Assembly: GCA_029721515.1 (NCBI GenBank)
Contig: CM056552.1
Span: 28,534,392-28,598,391 of the forward strand
Direction: 5' to 3'
Origin: Synanceia verrucosa
Taxonomy: Eukaryota > Chordata > Actinopteri > Perciformes > Synanceiidae
Length of the DNA stretch: 64,000 bases
In this document: in pieces, positions 53,921-64,000 of the stretch
How the letters are laid out: every line of letters starts with the position of its first letter
Position numbering within the stretch: the first letter of the stretch is position 1
Notes under the pieces: generated by a model
Seen by the model: only the letters and a program-made list of their open reading frames with translations
Told to the model about the DNA's origin: nothing
Databases searched by the model: none
Position numbers and translations under genes: made by a program

Positions 53921-55036
53921 ACTGCTTCTCCTCTTGTGCTGAAGGCATCAAAAAATGTGAAACTATTCAGTGGATTTCTTAGGTTGTTGTTGCTGTACTG
54001 TATGCTCTAAAAATCCAAATAATTACTACTTTTACTCTTCCTGTGGACAGAACAATTCCATAAATATCATGTTGGGATTGTTTTCACCACAGCAGACAGT
54101 TGACAGTTGTCCTTGAAAGCAGCTGCATCTAAGACTTCTTTGTTTACATGTTTAGCAGGAACTGACACCTGGATATTGAAATACCAGTGATTTTGCAGCT
54201 ACAGTATGTGTGGTTATGCACTTATTAGTTGTCATAAACTTTATATCTGTAAAATATCTGAGTGTTGTTAAAAGTAACTTTTCTGCAGACTACAAGATAA
54301 CCTAAAATCCAGCCTGCTCTCTGTGTGTGGGAAGGAGCAGGGTTCCCTCACATTCCCATGGGTCTGTCTACATGTTGGACAGTTTAACACAGTTGAGTTT
54401 ATGTGTGCATGCATGTGCGTGTGCATGCCTGTTACGTAACATGTCACAGTTGCCTGGTAGAACACACACGTGATCTCAAAGCTTAATCCCTGCTATCCTC
54501 TTTCTGTTTGACTATACTGTATACTGCACATGTGGCCTTCTCTGCATTGTGTGTATTCTTGCAACCATCCATGCAAAAAAAAGAATCAGTCTGTATAAAT
54601 GAAGTGTGCATGAAAACCAAGGCAGTGACGAGTCGTTTTGCACAGATTTATTATTGCTAGATTATTGTACATCATATGTATGCTCAGGTCTCTACATTGC
54701 TGCTCTTCAGTAAATACCTTTCTTGCTAACAGTTCGCTATAATAAGTGGTAAAGAGTCTTCAGCGAGTAGATCCCATTGAGAGAGAATGATCCCCAAAAG
54801 GAAAGACAAATTTCCTAATATTTTAATATGATGAGTATGAAATGGTTATACTATGCATACTTACCTTATAGCCACTGTAGATTTTAAGCAGAGACAGAAA
54901 ATCAGGCAGACATGTTTCAGCTGTGCCTCAGGACATCACCATAGACCAGTGCATTGTGTGAGATTGCTATAGCCCCAACTTATCTTAATGGGGCTGTGGA
55001 GCAGTGCATGATTGAGGTCCCGATAGACCAGTGCAT
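53921..55036. other. Intergenic, no recognised feature
   Basis: No supported ORF or repeat end. Confidence 0.35.
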
Positions 55037-55860
55037 TAAAGGGACACTATGTATTTTTTTTTAAGTATTTTATGACTTCAAATCAACATCTTCATTCATA
55101 AATAGATCCTCATTGGTGTAAAAATAAACTATGCCAACAATCTGACTTATCCTCCTGGGTGAAGAATCAGTTATCTGTCTTTACATAGAGCGGGTCGCTC
55201 ATACAGAGGCTTCCATGTCTTTCCGGTCTATCAGAAACTATGAACTGCCGAGAGGGACATAAAGCACTACCTGCTAGTACTCATAGGGCAAAGCGTGTTT
55301 TTGCAAATCATTTGTCACGGAGAAGCAGCGTGGAGAAGACGTTATTACCTATCCGGCACTAAATTAAAACCTGCACTGCACTTTTGGTCGTAATGCAAGA
55401 CCATAGTTATGCTGCGCCAAAGGAGAAGAAATCTTCATCACCAAAAAAGTGTAAAAGGGAATTAAAAAGACAACGGGGCCGGCGAATTAACAAAACAAGG
55501 GTAAATATCAGGGTCACCTTTCCCAGGTGGAAAGCGCTCATGACTGAGAAAGATTTCCAAAGGGACGCTGAACTTACCTGCTTTCTTCTCGACAGGTAAG
55601 TCAATGGTACTGTGTAAATTAAAATGTCTCATTGCTTGGTTGTGTAATTCATTACGTTGGTGGCATAACAGTCGATCAGGTAAAGCATGACATATTGTTG
55701 TCAACAGCCTCTTCAATCTCGCTTTTCGACCCATTCGGCCTACTGTAGTTCCAACCATGATGCAATGCGCAGTAAAAAAAAAATGCCAGGCGCTAGAGAG
55801 CGAATGTCATATCAAATTTAACCACTAGATGGGATAAAAAAATTACACAGTGTCCCTTTA
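55037..55860. mobile_element. DNA element with inverted ends and a small internal ORF
   Basis: Ends taaagggacactatgtattt and ttacacagtgtcccttta are inverse complements over at least 12 bp. No clear target duplication. Contains the ORF at 55384-55599. Confidence 0.7.
55384..55599 (+). CDS. Small transposon-derived ORF (DNA-binding-like, basic)
   Basis: About 71 residues, starting from a GTG-type codon or an ATG at 55393. Very basic (KKSSSPKKCKRELKRQRGRR), then INKTRVNIRVTFPRWKALMT and DFQRDAELTCFLLDR. The RVNI..F.RW..L......DAEL..FLLD pattern recurs in fish transposon-linked proteins as I recall, but I cannot name the family. A splice donor (cag|gtaagt) follows FLLDR at 55595, so this may be a first exon. 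Not confirmed as expressed. Confidence 0.4.
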   Translation: MVVMQDHSYAAPKEKKSSSPKKCKRELKRQRGRRINKTRVNIRVTFPRWKALMTEKDFQRDAELTCFLLDR

Positions 55861-58706
55861 GTAGAATTAAACAATAACTGTATACGTGTGTAAGACAGTA
55901 AAATGCAGATGTGCAGCCTAACCAAACATGCAGCAATACATTAAAATTAATGGTGCTGAGACCATGCATGGATATGCTATCCAAAAACCTATAGATGATG
56001 ATCAGTGAAAGACTTGAGTCTGATGAATTCACTGCTCATTCAGTCCTGGGTGAAGTGAAATGTGGTTATGGGGAGGAAACCAGATGGTCATGGTGTATCT
56101 GTGTCCAGTAATCCATGCCCAGTCCACCCAAACCAAATGTATGTAGCAGTGATTGAAAATTGAAAATTAGTTTGCTTATGTCCAAGGATTGGTATTATTA
56201 AATATCATGATCAAAGTATTATTACCCATGACAAAGCTTCCCATTTGACAGTCAGAACACAGGACTTCAGCAGTAACACTAGGGTCTACTGCTTAATGAG
56301 CGGCACTGAATAAAAATCTAGTTTCACTTATATACAGTTACAGTGTATTAGTTAATTGTAGTTGCAGATCGCTGTGAGCTGAACCTACTCCCATGTGCAG
56401 GAAACCCACTGACCCACTGAAAATTAAATGAGCCATAGAGCCAGTGCCTGATGAAGCCACATTAGATACAAAAACATATCCAACATATGGCAAAGTTTCC
56501 CAGATGGTGATCTTTTGTCGAATGTGCCTGGTATGATGGGCCTCGTGCGATTCCTTTACCTTGATGTGTTGCGCAGCTCGTGGTGGATTGAATGTAGTGT
56601 GGAAGTGGCTGTGATGAGGAGGTCTAGCTGTGATGAAGAATTCAATGAGACATGAAGCTGCTGGGATTATGGGAACTTCAGGCATGCATGTGATTGATTT
56701 TAGGATGGCGAAACAACGAGGAGACCAAACTGAGGAATTAGACTCACTTGTCAGGGTCTGGTCTACTGCCAATGTACCAATGTAGAGTGAGAGTGAGACA
56801 GAGAGAGAGAGAGACTATAAATGAAGGGTGTACATAGAATCTTCCTGGTCGAACCTAAAGCTGCATACTGGCATTCACAACTTCAGTAACTTCTCACCTT
56901 CATAAGTTAAGGTTCAGCTGTCAGATTTTAAGGTCTTCTTTATAGGCTATGAAGCTGCTGCTAGCTTTCTGTGTTCCTGTCATGTGGCTTCCTTACTCAA
57001 ACGTCATCATAACAGAGTGGAAATGGGAAGTCCACAGTGGTGCACTTTCCTCACAGCAACCCTCCTATGTAGGGTCTGTATGTTCTCCCTGTGGTTCTGT
57101 CTGGTTCTCTCTTGAGCATCTCTTTATTCTCTTTGGTTCTCTCTATATGCGTCAGTCCTGTGATGGTCTGCTGATTACCAGGAGGCAATTGAGTGAGGGA
57201 GTTGATCCCTGCTGGCTCTTAGAAAGAAAGAAAATGTAGGTCTCATAACATGAAACAATGAATGGAAAGGCTTATCTGCCTATGGTAATTAAAGATGACA
57301 CCAAATATCTACAATAAACATATTGAAACATTGGCAGGATTAGCTGTGGCTCAAAACAAAGACACAGGACCAGAGACCAGTTTCAGACCAGACCTTTGAT
57401 GTGCCTTTCAAAGGTCTAAGACAGTAGAAATACTGAACTGTGACAGGACAGATTGTTGGATTATTTATGAAATGAGAAATTATTCCAGTCCCACTTCACT
57501 AGTCTGCATTCTTCATAACCTAACTTTGATGACGACTGCCCAGACGGGAGCATCCCAACTCATTTGTCTAGGATTTGACTGAGATGCAAGAATTTAAATT
57601 TTAACATCATGCAACGAATATGGCCTTGTCTTCTGAGCTTCTCTAAATAAACAACATCATTTGCTGTAGTATTCACCATCTGCCCATCCATATTTTACTT
57701 TTCACAGCATTATAATAAAATTTGGTAAAAGTCCATAAAAATGTAAATTGTATAATGCACTAATAACCTCAGATATTCTGTTGCTTTCATACATACATAT
57801 ACGTGTTGTCATTGTTGAGTCAACACACAATACTCTACTTTTTTGTCTTTTTAAAGAAAAAAAATCAACTTAGTGTGCTGTGCTGTGTTGTGTTTTTCTA
57901 CTCCATTATTGTTTTGCACTCTATCCATAACATGCCGTATCCTTTTCAGACTGTCTGAAAGACACTAAACACTGTTTGGGTCTTCTGCATGAAAACCCAA
58001 ACTAACAGAGAACACTTGTGACAAGGCATACATACAGGCATAAGGTTAGTTGACCTTTAAGGTAGAGCTGCTCATGCTTCATATAAATGTTGTACAGGCA
58101 GTACATCCACATTCCGTTTTAAATCTGTGAATACAGGTTTATTTTGATGGATTCATTGAGACGTCCTCTCATTCAGCTGAGAGGCAGCAGTGACTCATCT
58201 GATCAAATGTTCAAAACGTCCTGAAATTTTGTGTGCACTGCTGACGTCGTGATGAATGTGGAATCTATTTATGAGAGCCTGTGAAGCCTTAAGAACAATA
58301 GAGTGCAGAAATCATTTCACGGTTCCTGAATTTACTTATATCTTGTTTGTGTGTTGGTTTCATTATAATTTGACTGTGTGAATTCAGGCCTTTATTTCTG
58401 CAGCATCCAGTCTGGCATTGCCTGCTTATTGGCTGCTTTCTATGAGAGGAAGTGATTGTGCTCTATTCAAACAATGACTGAATTGTCTGTGTGATCCATT
58501 ATTTCACTGAGGCCACTTTAGTCAGCTAATTATATCTATTAACTTTCTTTACAAAAGCTGTTTGTAATTTGATTTGGAAACACACATTGTTACTCGCATC
58601 ACAACAAGATGGTTTCAACTTCAGTGGATGTTGATGGTTACTGTAAAGATGTTCAGACAAACTTTTTCACAACATGACGCTCACATTCAGTCTTTGTCAC
58701 CTTATG
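55861..58706. other. Intergenic, no recognised feature
   Basis: No gene supported. An (AG)n run at 56801-56814. Long open stretches on the minus strand near 56340-56770 show no family motif. Confidence 0.35.
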
Positions 58707-59675
58707 CCTTGTTCACATTACACAATCTTTGGCCAATTGGCACGTCCACAACGTTTTTGTTGACACCTATCCACCAGATCGGGGTGAGGCAGTAGTTAGC
58801 TGGGCGAGCCTTTGTCGTTAAGTGTGAACACCTCAAAGACGTTAGTCAGAAGCTCGCCAATGTCCTGACTCTGTGTCACTGACAAAAACTGAACATCTAA
58901 CCTGCTAAATATCCAGTCGAGTTGCACTGAAAAGAGCTCCAGCCAATGAGAGCAGACATGGTTGAAAGGAGCAGCGGTAGCAACATCAACAACAGAAACA
59001 ACTTTTCTCTTCTTGTTCTTTCACTACATGGTAAAACACAAACAACCAGGAGGGCTGCGTTCTGCTCCGTGTCCATGTTTCCAATGAAAAGCTCACTGTT
59101 GACTGAGGTCCAGTCAGCCTCCTCTCACTGATTCCTGGTTAATAAATGATCCAAACGATCACGTTTACAGTGATCACTTAAACGGCTGAAATCCATGTTC
59201 AAAGATAGCAGAAGAGGCTTTCTTCTGGTGTTTGGAAGGCAATATGTCCATATATTCATAAATATTGTCACTCATATCTACAGGAAAATACAAAAAAATA
59301 ACATTTTCTTTATCCCAGTGAGTGATAAATGATGTTCTTCAATAAACTTTGTGGAAAAGGAAAATCTCCTGTCAGCCTCAGAGCTCTTTCAGTGATCACT
59401 GTAAACACTAGAAAACAACGAGCGGCTCATTTATTAACCAGGAATTAAAGAGAGGAGGCTGACTGGACAGCAGTGCTGCAGTCTGACACATCTGCTGAAT
59501 AGAGAGTCCTGTAGTGTGAACACTCCCATCACTGACCAGTGTCTGGTCAGTGATGGGACCAGACACTGGTCAGTGATGGGAGTGTTCACACTACAAGACT
59601 CTCTACCAGGGAGGAGTCATGTAACGTGAACAGAATGGAGAGTATGACTCTGACAGCCATGTAGTGTGAACAAGG
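58707..59675. mobile_element. Foldback-type element
   Basis: Outer ends ccttgttcacattacac and gtagtgtgaacaagg are inverse. Inside, 59095-59185 (agtcagcctcctctc, cctggttaataaatga, acagtgatcact) is the inverse of 59390-59470. Within that, 59502-59615 is itself a near-perfect palindrome (agtgtgaacactcccatcac / gtgatgggagtgttcacact). Confidence 0.8.
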
Positions 59676-59910
59676 TTTTTTCTGGAAAACATTAAAGCTA
59701 ATTCCATTTGTTATAGCATACTACACTCCACGTCCATATTCAGAATGTCTGTCCTGATAACTGATAAAGTAATTATTGTAGGTGACTTTAATATTCATGT
59801 GGATGTTGCTAGTGCCAGTTTTAGTACTGCATTTCTCTCATTATTAGATTTGGTTGGCTTCTGTCAGAATGCATAGAAAGCAGCTCCACACTCTCAACCT
59901 GGTCCTGACA

Positions 59911-60605
59911 TAGGCTCAATCCCAAACCGCTCCCTACACACTAGCCCTGTCACTCCGAATGAAGTCACACTCGCAGCTGTGGAGGGCACTTTAACTGAAG
60001 GGGAAGCGTATAAATAAGATGAGCAGGTATGGGAAGGCCACGTCATGCCACCGGAAAAGGGAAGCCTCCATTGCCATGGCAACAAAACACGCCTCTTGTA
60101 CAGGAGGAGCTACATTATACCTCGAGTCATTTTAAGTCATTTCACAAGTCTTTCAACTCCAGCACAATTTGACATTTCCAATCAAACTAATGGGGCCAGA
60201 TGAATTTTGCTGCCAGTCGTTCTCACACATTTTGAAGATGCAGGGCTGCAAAATCAAACCAAACGTGAGCAGAGAGGAAGATTTGGTAATTTTGTCTTTT
60301 TTATCTTTCCAAATCACGCCTTTAGTTTTATTTTCTTTCAGTGTGACAGAGGTGTGAGGGACATACTGCACATCATGCGGAACTTAAATTTCTATGTTGT
60401 TTCCTCCTTCATTTTTTGCAGTCGCACTTCCTGCTAAAGCCATAAGTGAGCATCGATGCAGACTCACTATTTAAAGGCTCAACGGTCCATTCGCCCTCCG
60501 CCCTATGTAGTTTGGGACGGCCCTTAATATGGCGAAGCCTCCATGAGGATGTGCAAACGAAGGGCTAGTGTGTAGAGGGAGTGTGTAGGAGGCGGTTTAG
60601 GATTC
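59911..60605. mobile_element. DNA element with about 40-bp inverted ends
   Basis: Left tcaatcccaaaccgctccct...cacactagccct and right agggctagtgtgtagaggga...ggcggtttaggattcaa are inverse complements with few mismatches. Non-coding interior. The adjoining LINE 3' end starts at its right boundary. Confidence 0.8.
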
Positions 60606-60737
60606 AAGGTTCAAGGAATCTTTATTGTCCCCATAGGGCAGATCACTCTACAGCCAGCAGTACCACAATCACAGACAGTGCATGCACGAGACAGGACAAT
60701 GATACATAAATAAATGGAACAGACAGACTAAAAACAA

Positions 60738-61891
60738 TCACTTGTTTAAAAGACCTATGGCAGCAGGGATAAAAGAGTTCTTCACTCTATTTGTCCTGCA
60801 TCTAGGCAGGACATACGTGCGGCCGGAAGGGAGCAGCACAAACTCACCAGCCAAGGGGTGGCTCTGGTCAGTGAGGAGTGAGCGGGCCTTGCTTAGTGTT
60901 CTCAGTGTGAAAGTGTCCTTGAGATCATTGAGATTAATGCCTGCAATTTTGCTGCACACTCTCACTATACCACACAGTCTGTTCTTGTTCTTTAAGTGGG
61001 CCATACCAGCAAATAAAACAAAAAGTTAAACGAGACTCAATAAAACATTTTCATAAAAGTGGTGTCAATGTTAAAACTCCGCAGTTTCCTATAAAAATAC
61101 AAGTGTTGATATGCCTTCTTGCAGAGAGCATCAACATGGAAATCGAAGGACAGCTTGACAGCTTGGTCCTCAATGGCAAGAGGAGGGATAACTGACAGAT
61201 GTTTGCGGAAGTCGATCACCATTTCTTTGGTCTTGGACACGTTAATGGACAGAAAGGATGCAGAGCACCAGACTGTGAATTCCTTGACTACAGGACCATG
61301 GTCAGCGTCGTCACTGCTCAGCAAGGACACGATTACTGAGTCGTCTGCAAATTTCAGGAAGTGGCACCCCACATGTTGACTACGGCACTCATGTGTGTAT
61401 AAAACAAACGTAAGGGTGAAAGGACACAGCCCTGAGGTGATCCAGTGGATAAGACGAGTGTCGGACAAAACACCGTTGACCCTAACACGTTGTGGTCTTT
61501 CTGTTAAAAAGTCCATTAATCAGGCTATTAAACCAGGATCGATGCTGTGGAAGTCCCTTAATCTTTCTGCTAAAATGTGTGGCTTTATGTAGTTAAAAGC
61601 AGATGAAAATCAACAAATAAAAGATGAGCAAATGTCTTGGCTCCCTCAAGGTGTTTCAGGATGAGATTAAGAAGTGTGGCTAATGCATCCTCAACACCTC
61701 GACCTGTAGGCAAACTGCAGTGGGTCCAGGTTATCCTGGACACAGGCCAGCAGTGTCTCTTTAACAATTTTCTCAAGAGACTTCATAACCAGAGAAGTCA
61801 TTTGGTGATTTGGGGGATGCAGATTTGGGAACTGGGACAATAATGGAGTCCTTCCAAAGTGAAGGGACTTTGTGAAGCTGGAGGGACATTG
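60738..61891 (-). pseudogene. LINE reverse transcriptase, C-terminal two-thirds
   Basis: The minus strand reads LWKDSIIVPVPKSAS (about 61855), LEKIVKETLLACVQDNLDPL, FLTERPQRVRVNGVLSD, FLKFADDSVIVSLLSSDDAD with the catalytic ADD (about 61350-61335), INVSKTKEMVIDFRKH, and the terminal LCGIVRVCSKIAGINLNDL and CRTNRVKNSFIPAAIGLLNK. Several frame breaks and a lost GxPQG motif. Confidence 0.85.
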
Positions 61892-62606
61892 TGTTTAGAG
61901 CGTGGCACAAAATACTGAACCCAAATGCACAACTCAACATGACAGGAAGATGTATATCAAAAGGTATTTATTACAAACAAAAGTCAATAATCAGGATAAC
62001 AAAATGACTCAGGCACTGATGCAAAATAACTAAAGATGGGACCAGCAAAACACAAAAGATTCTCAAACTAAAATGAGAACAATTAGAGAAACCATACGAC
62101 TGTACAAGAAACTAACAAGGATACAGGAAATACAAAACTAAAAGCGCTCACACGGTGAGGATAACTATAACTAAGGAGGAAAAACAAAACATACAGCGCT
62201 CACTAACAGCGAGGGAAAATAATGCTCTAGACTGGGTAAATACACAGAAGCTTAGTAACAGACAAAACACTAAACTAGACTGGACACACTCGACACAATG
62301 ACAGAAACTAACGAGACACAACCTGACAGAGAAACAACTTGACATGATGGCTGGTAGCTTGGGTAACTCACAAGACGTAGTGGCACACGACTGGGGGAGA
62401 TGCAGACATAAATACACGAGGTAATGGGTAACAGCTGGAAACAATCAGGGCGGGGCAGACAATCAACAGACGCAGGAAACACAGGGGCAGGAAACATGAA
62501 GCTGGAACACAAGGGAAGACAATTAATACAAAATAAAACAGGAAATGACAGGACCATATGACAAAACTGAACCAAAAAAACTTAACTTGACATGACCAAC
62601 ATAACA
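61892..62606 (-). mobile_element. Solo LTR (715 bp) with 5-bp target duplication
   Basis: Begins TGTTTAGAG and ends CATAACA on the + strand (TG...CA), flanked by CATTG at 61887-61891 and 62607-62611. On the minus strand an AATAAA with downstream GT-rich sequence near 61975 gives its polarity. Removing it and one CATTG restores the LINE reading. No internal retroelement sequence remains. Confidence 0.92.
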
Positions 62607-62772
62607 CATTGAAAAGGTAAAAGCGAATATATCTGCCAGCTGGTCAGCACAGTTCTGAGAACACGCCCTCCAATGCCATCCGGGCCAGGACTTTTCCTTT
62701 CCTTGACTCCACGGAAAAGTTTGTATACTTTATTCATCAACAACACTGTTCAGGGGAGAGACTGCGTTTTTT

Positions 62773-63420
62773 TTAAAAAAATGACAATTCCTGACTAAAA
62801 TTACAGTTGTTAAAATGGTTATAAAAGTTGTTCAGTTCATTTGAGAGCACCAGGTCAGGTCTACCATTCAGAGTGACATGGGTCTTCTTGGGTTGCATCA
62901 CCATCATAGATTTGACCCCCTCCCATGCAGGATGAGAGCTGCCTGCCCTTAGCATGCTCTCAACCTTGTCCTTATACCTGCTCTTGGCAAGTTTGAGCTC
63001 CTTTTTGAGCAGTTTTGAGGCAACATCAGTTAATTCATCAATATCCTCGCAAACAATTGTAAACAAATCCCAATCCATGCTGTGAAAGTAGTTCTGAAGG
63101 ATATGGATTGAGTTCTCTGACCAGACCTGAGCCATTCTTCTCTTCGGCTTGTTCCTCTTCGAATTTGTAAGATAGAGCAAGGTAAACCGTGTTATGATCG
63201 GACACACCAAGCGGGGCTCTGATGAAGGACTTATATACATATTGGTAAAAATTACCCAATGGCTTTGATGGTTTGCAGTGATTGGAATCACCCAGAATGA
63301 AATGCGGTGCATCCGGCATTAGCCCCTGTAACCGCTGCACTATTTTTAGCATAGCCTGAGTGGCTACATCAGCAATAGCCTTCAGGTGAACAAAAACCAC
63401 AGTGATAAACAACTCTGGGG
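62773..63420 (-). pseudogene. LINE endonuclease and linker region
   Basis: The minus strand reads FITVVFVHLKAIADVATQAM, then APHFILGDSNHCKPSK (endonuclease LGDFN-type motif with Phe to Ser change) and, in the next frame, APLGVSDHNTVYLALSY, the SDH motif. The following helix-rich linker (LKKELKLAKSRYKDKVE) precedes RT. A frameshift near 63200 splits it. Confidence 0.82.
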
Positions 63421-64000
63421 ATTCTCTGGAGAGATAAAAGGGTTGCAGGGATACGGTCAGTAGTTAGATGTTCTTGGTGCACAGGGTCTCCCTGACAATC
63501 ACCATATTGCACCAGTTTTTGTTGACATAGAGACACACACCCCTGCCGAGTGACTTACCGTCTGACGAAAGGCAACTCCAAATCCATTAATCTCCATCTC
63601 TGACTGTGGTCTTGTTCCTTAAGCCAGGTCTCCATGATGGCCAAGATACATGCGTCCCTGTACTCTGCCAGGCACTTGACATTACCCTGAAGCTCATCCA
63701 CTTTATCCTGGAGCAACTGAGCATTAGCCAGGATGACAGTGGGCAGAGGTATCTGACCGTGGCCTTGCCGCCTAAGCCTCTGCCGTAGCCCGCCGCGCCT
63801 CCCCCTTTTCCTTGCACGCCTCGGCCCAGACGACCAGTTGGGCCTTCTTCGTTGACGGATTCAGCCGAATGATCTCTGAAGGAATGGCTGACGAGGGATA
63901 CACGATCCATAATCACAAAGTGGAAGTAGAAAGTCGCGGCTGTACTGGTAAGGTTTTCCACTCTCACATGCTCCAAGCAACAAGTGGCATAAAAATGTTA

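Larger units (their letters stand above)
60606..64000 (-). mobile_element. APE-type LINE (L2/CR1/Rex-like), minus strand, continuing past the window
   Basis: The 3' end is at the left (ggaatctttattgtccccat). Minus-strand reading from right to left gives an N-terminal region, an APE endonuclease, reverse transcriptase and C-terminal domain, all with frameshifts. A solo LTR interrupts the RT domain at 61892-62606. Confidence 0.85.

Noticed and set aside
56338..56772. 144-codon open frame on the minus strand as a possible gene
   Set aside because: No recognisable domain, no splice or promoter context, composition like surrounding intergenic DNA; length is possible by chance in 64 kb.
62148..62607. 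Overlapping 80-100 codon minus-strand frames rich in Cys, Ser and Leu
   Set aside because: They lie in the solo LTR, whose pyrimidine-rich minus strand makes membrane-like translations; no protein family fits.

Overview
The window looks like nuclear DNA of a ray-finned (teleost, probably percomorph) fish. It has vertebrate GT-AG split genes, two fish-type connexin genes, and a dense load of typical teleost repeats: Tc1-like elements, hAT and PIF/Harbinger-type miniature elements, Ty3/Gypsy retroelements, LINEs, tRNA-derived SINEs and many CA, TATC and TTC microsatellites. No rRNA or tRNA genes, CRISPR arrays or prokaryotic-style operons were seen.

Host genes. (1) Ten consecutive exons (2 to 11) of a nicotinamide phosphoribosyltransferase (NAMPT) paralogue lie on the + strand between 439 and 18524. 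Every junction is GT-AG and the frame stays open throughout; exon 1 must lie left of the window. The protein keeps the catalytic residues but differs from vertebrate NAMPT in several loops, so it is a divergent paralogue. (2) A connexin gene on the - strand (30294-31001) has lost one of the six extracellular cysteines. Its stop codon and probable poly(A) signal lie in an inserted repeat. (3) A second connexin on the + strand (38792-39664) has all six cysteines with unusual spacing. An apparently intact Tc1-like transposon starts 9 bp beyond its stop. The two connexins are divergently oriented paralogues about 7.8 kb apart.

Layout. 1-18.5 kb: the nampt-like gene. Intron 4 holds a young Ty3/Gypsy chromovirus-like element (2045-7342, target duplication TTGGT). 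Intron 5 holds a hAT miniature element (7877-8607) and a SINE-like fragment. Intron 7 holds a foldback structure. Intron 10 holds a three-level nest: LINE, then Tc1-like, then an element with a 6-bp target duplication. 18.5-30 kb: intergenic and almost entirely old DNA transposons and SINE pieces, including a Harbinger-type element with a hAT insertion inside. 30-39.7 kb: the connexin pair, a diverged duplicated segment upstream of the - strand connexin, LINE relics and an array of AATAAAGTC-like repeats. 39.7-64 kb: no host gene recognised. It holds the intact Tc1, full-length SINEs with target duplications, a relict Gypsy with a 54-bp tandem repeat in its LTR-like region, a Harbinger/hAT nest, foldback elements, and at the right edge a - strand LINE carrying a solo LTR.

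Many insertion boundaries were placed by matching target duplications, and several by comparing an occupied site with an uninterrupted copy elsewhere in the window. The order of events can therefore be read directly. No new multi-gene system was recognised. The most interesting biology is the interplay between mobile elements and the connexin genes, and the sequence changes in the NAMPT paralogue.
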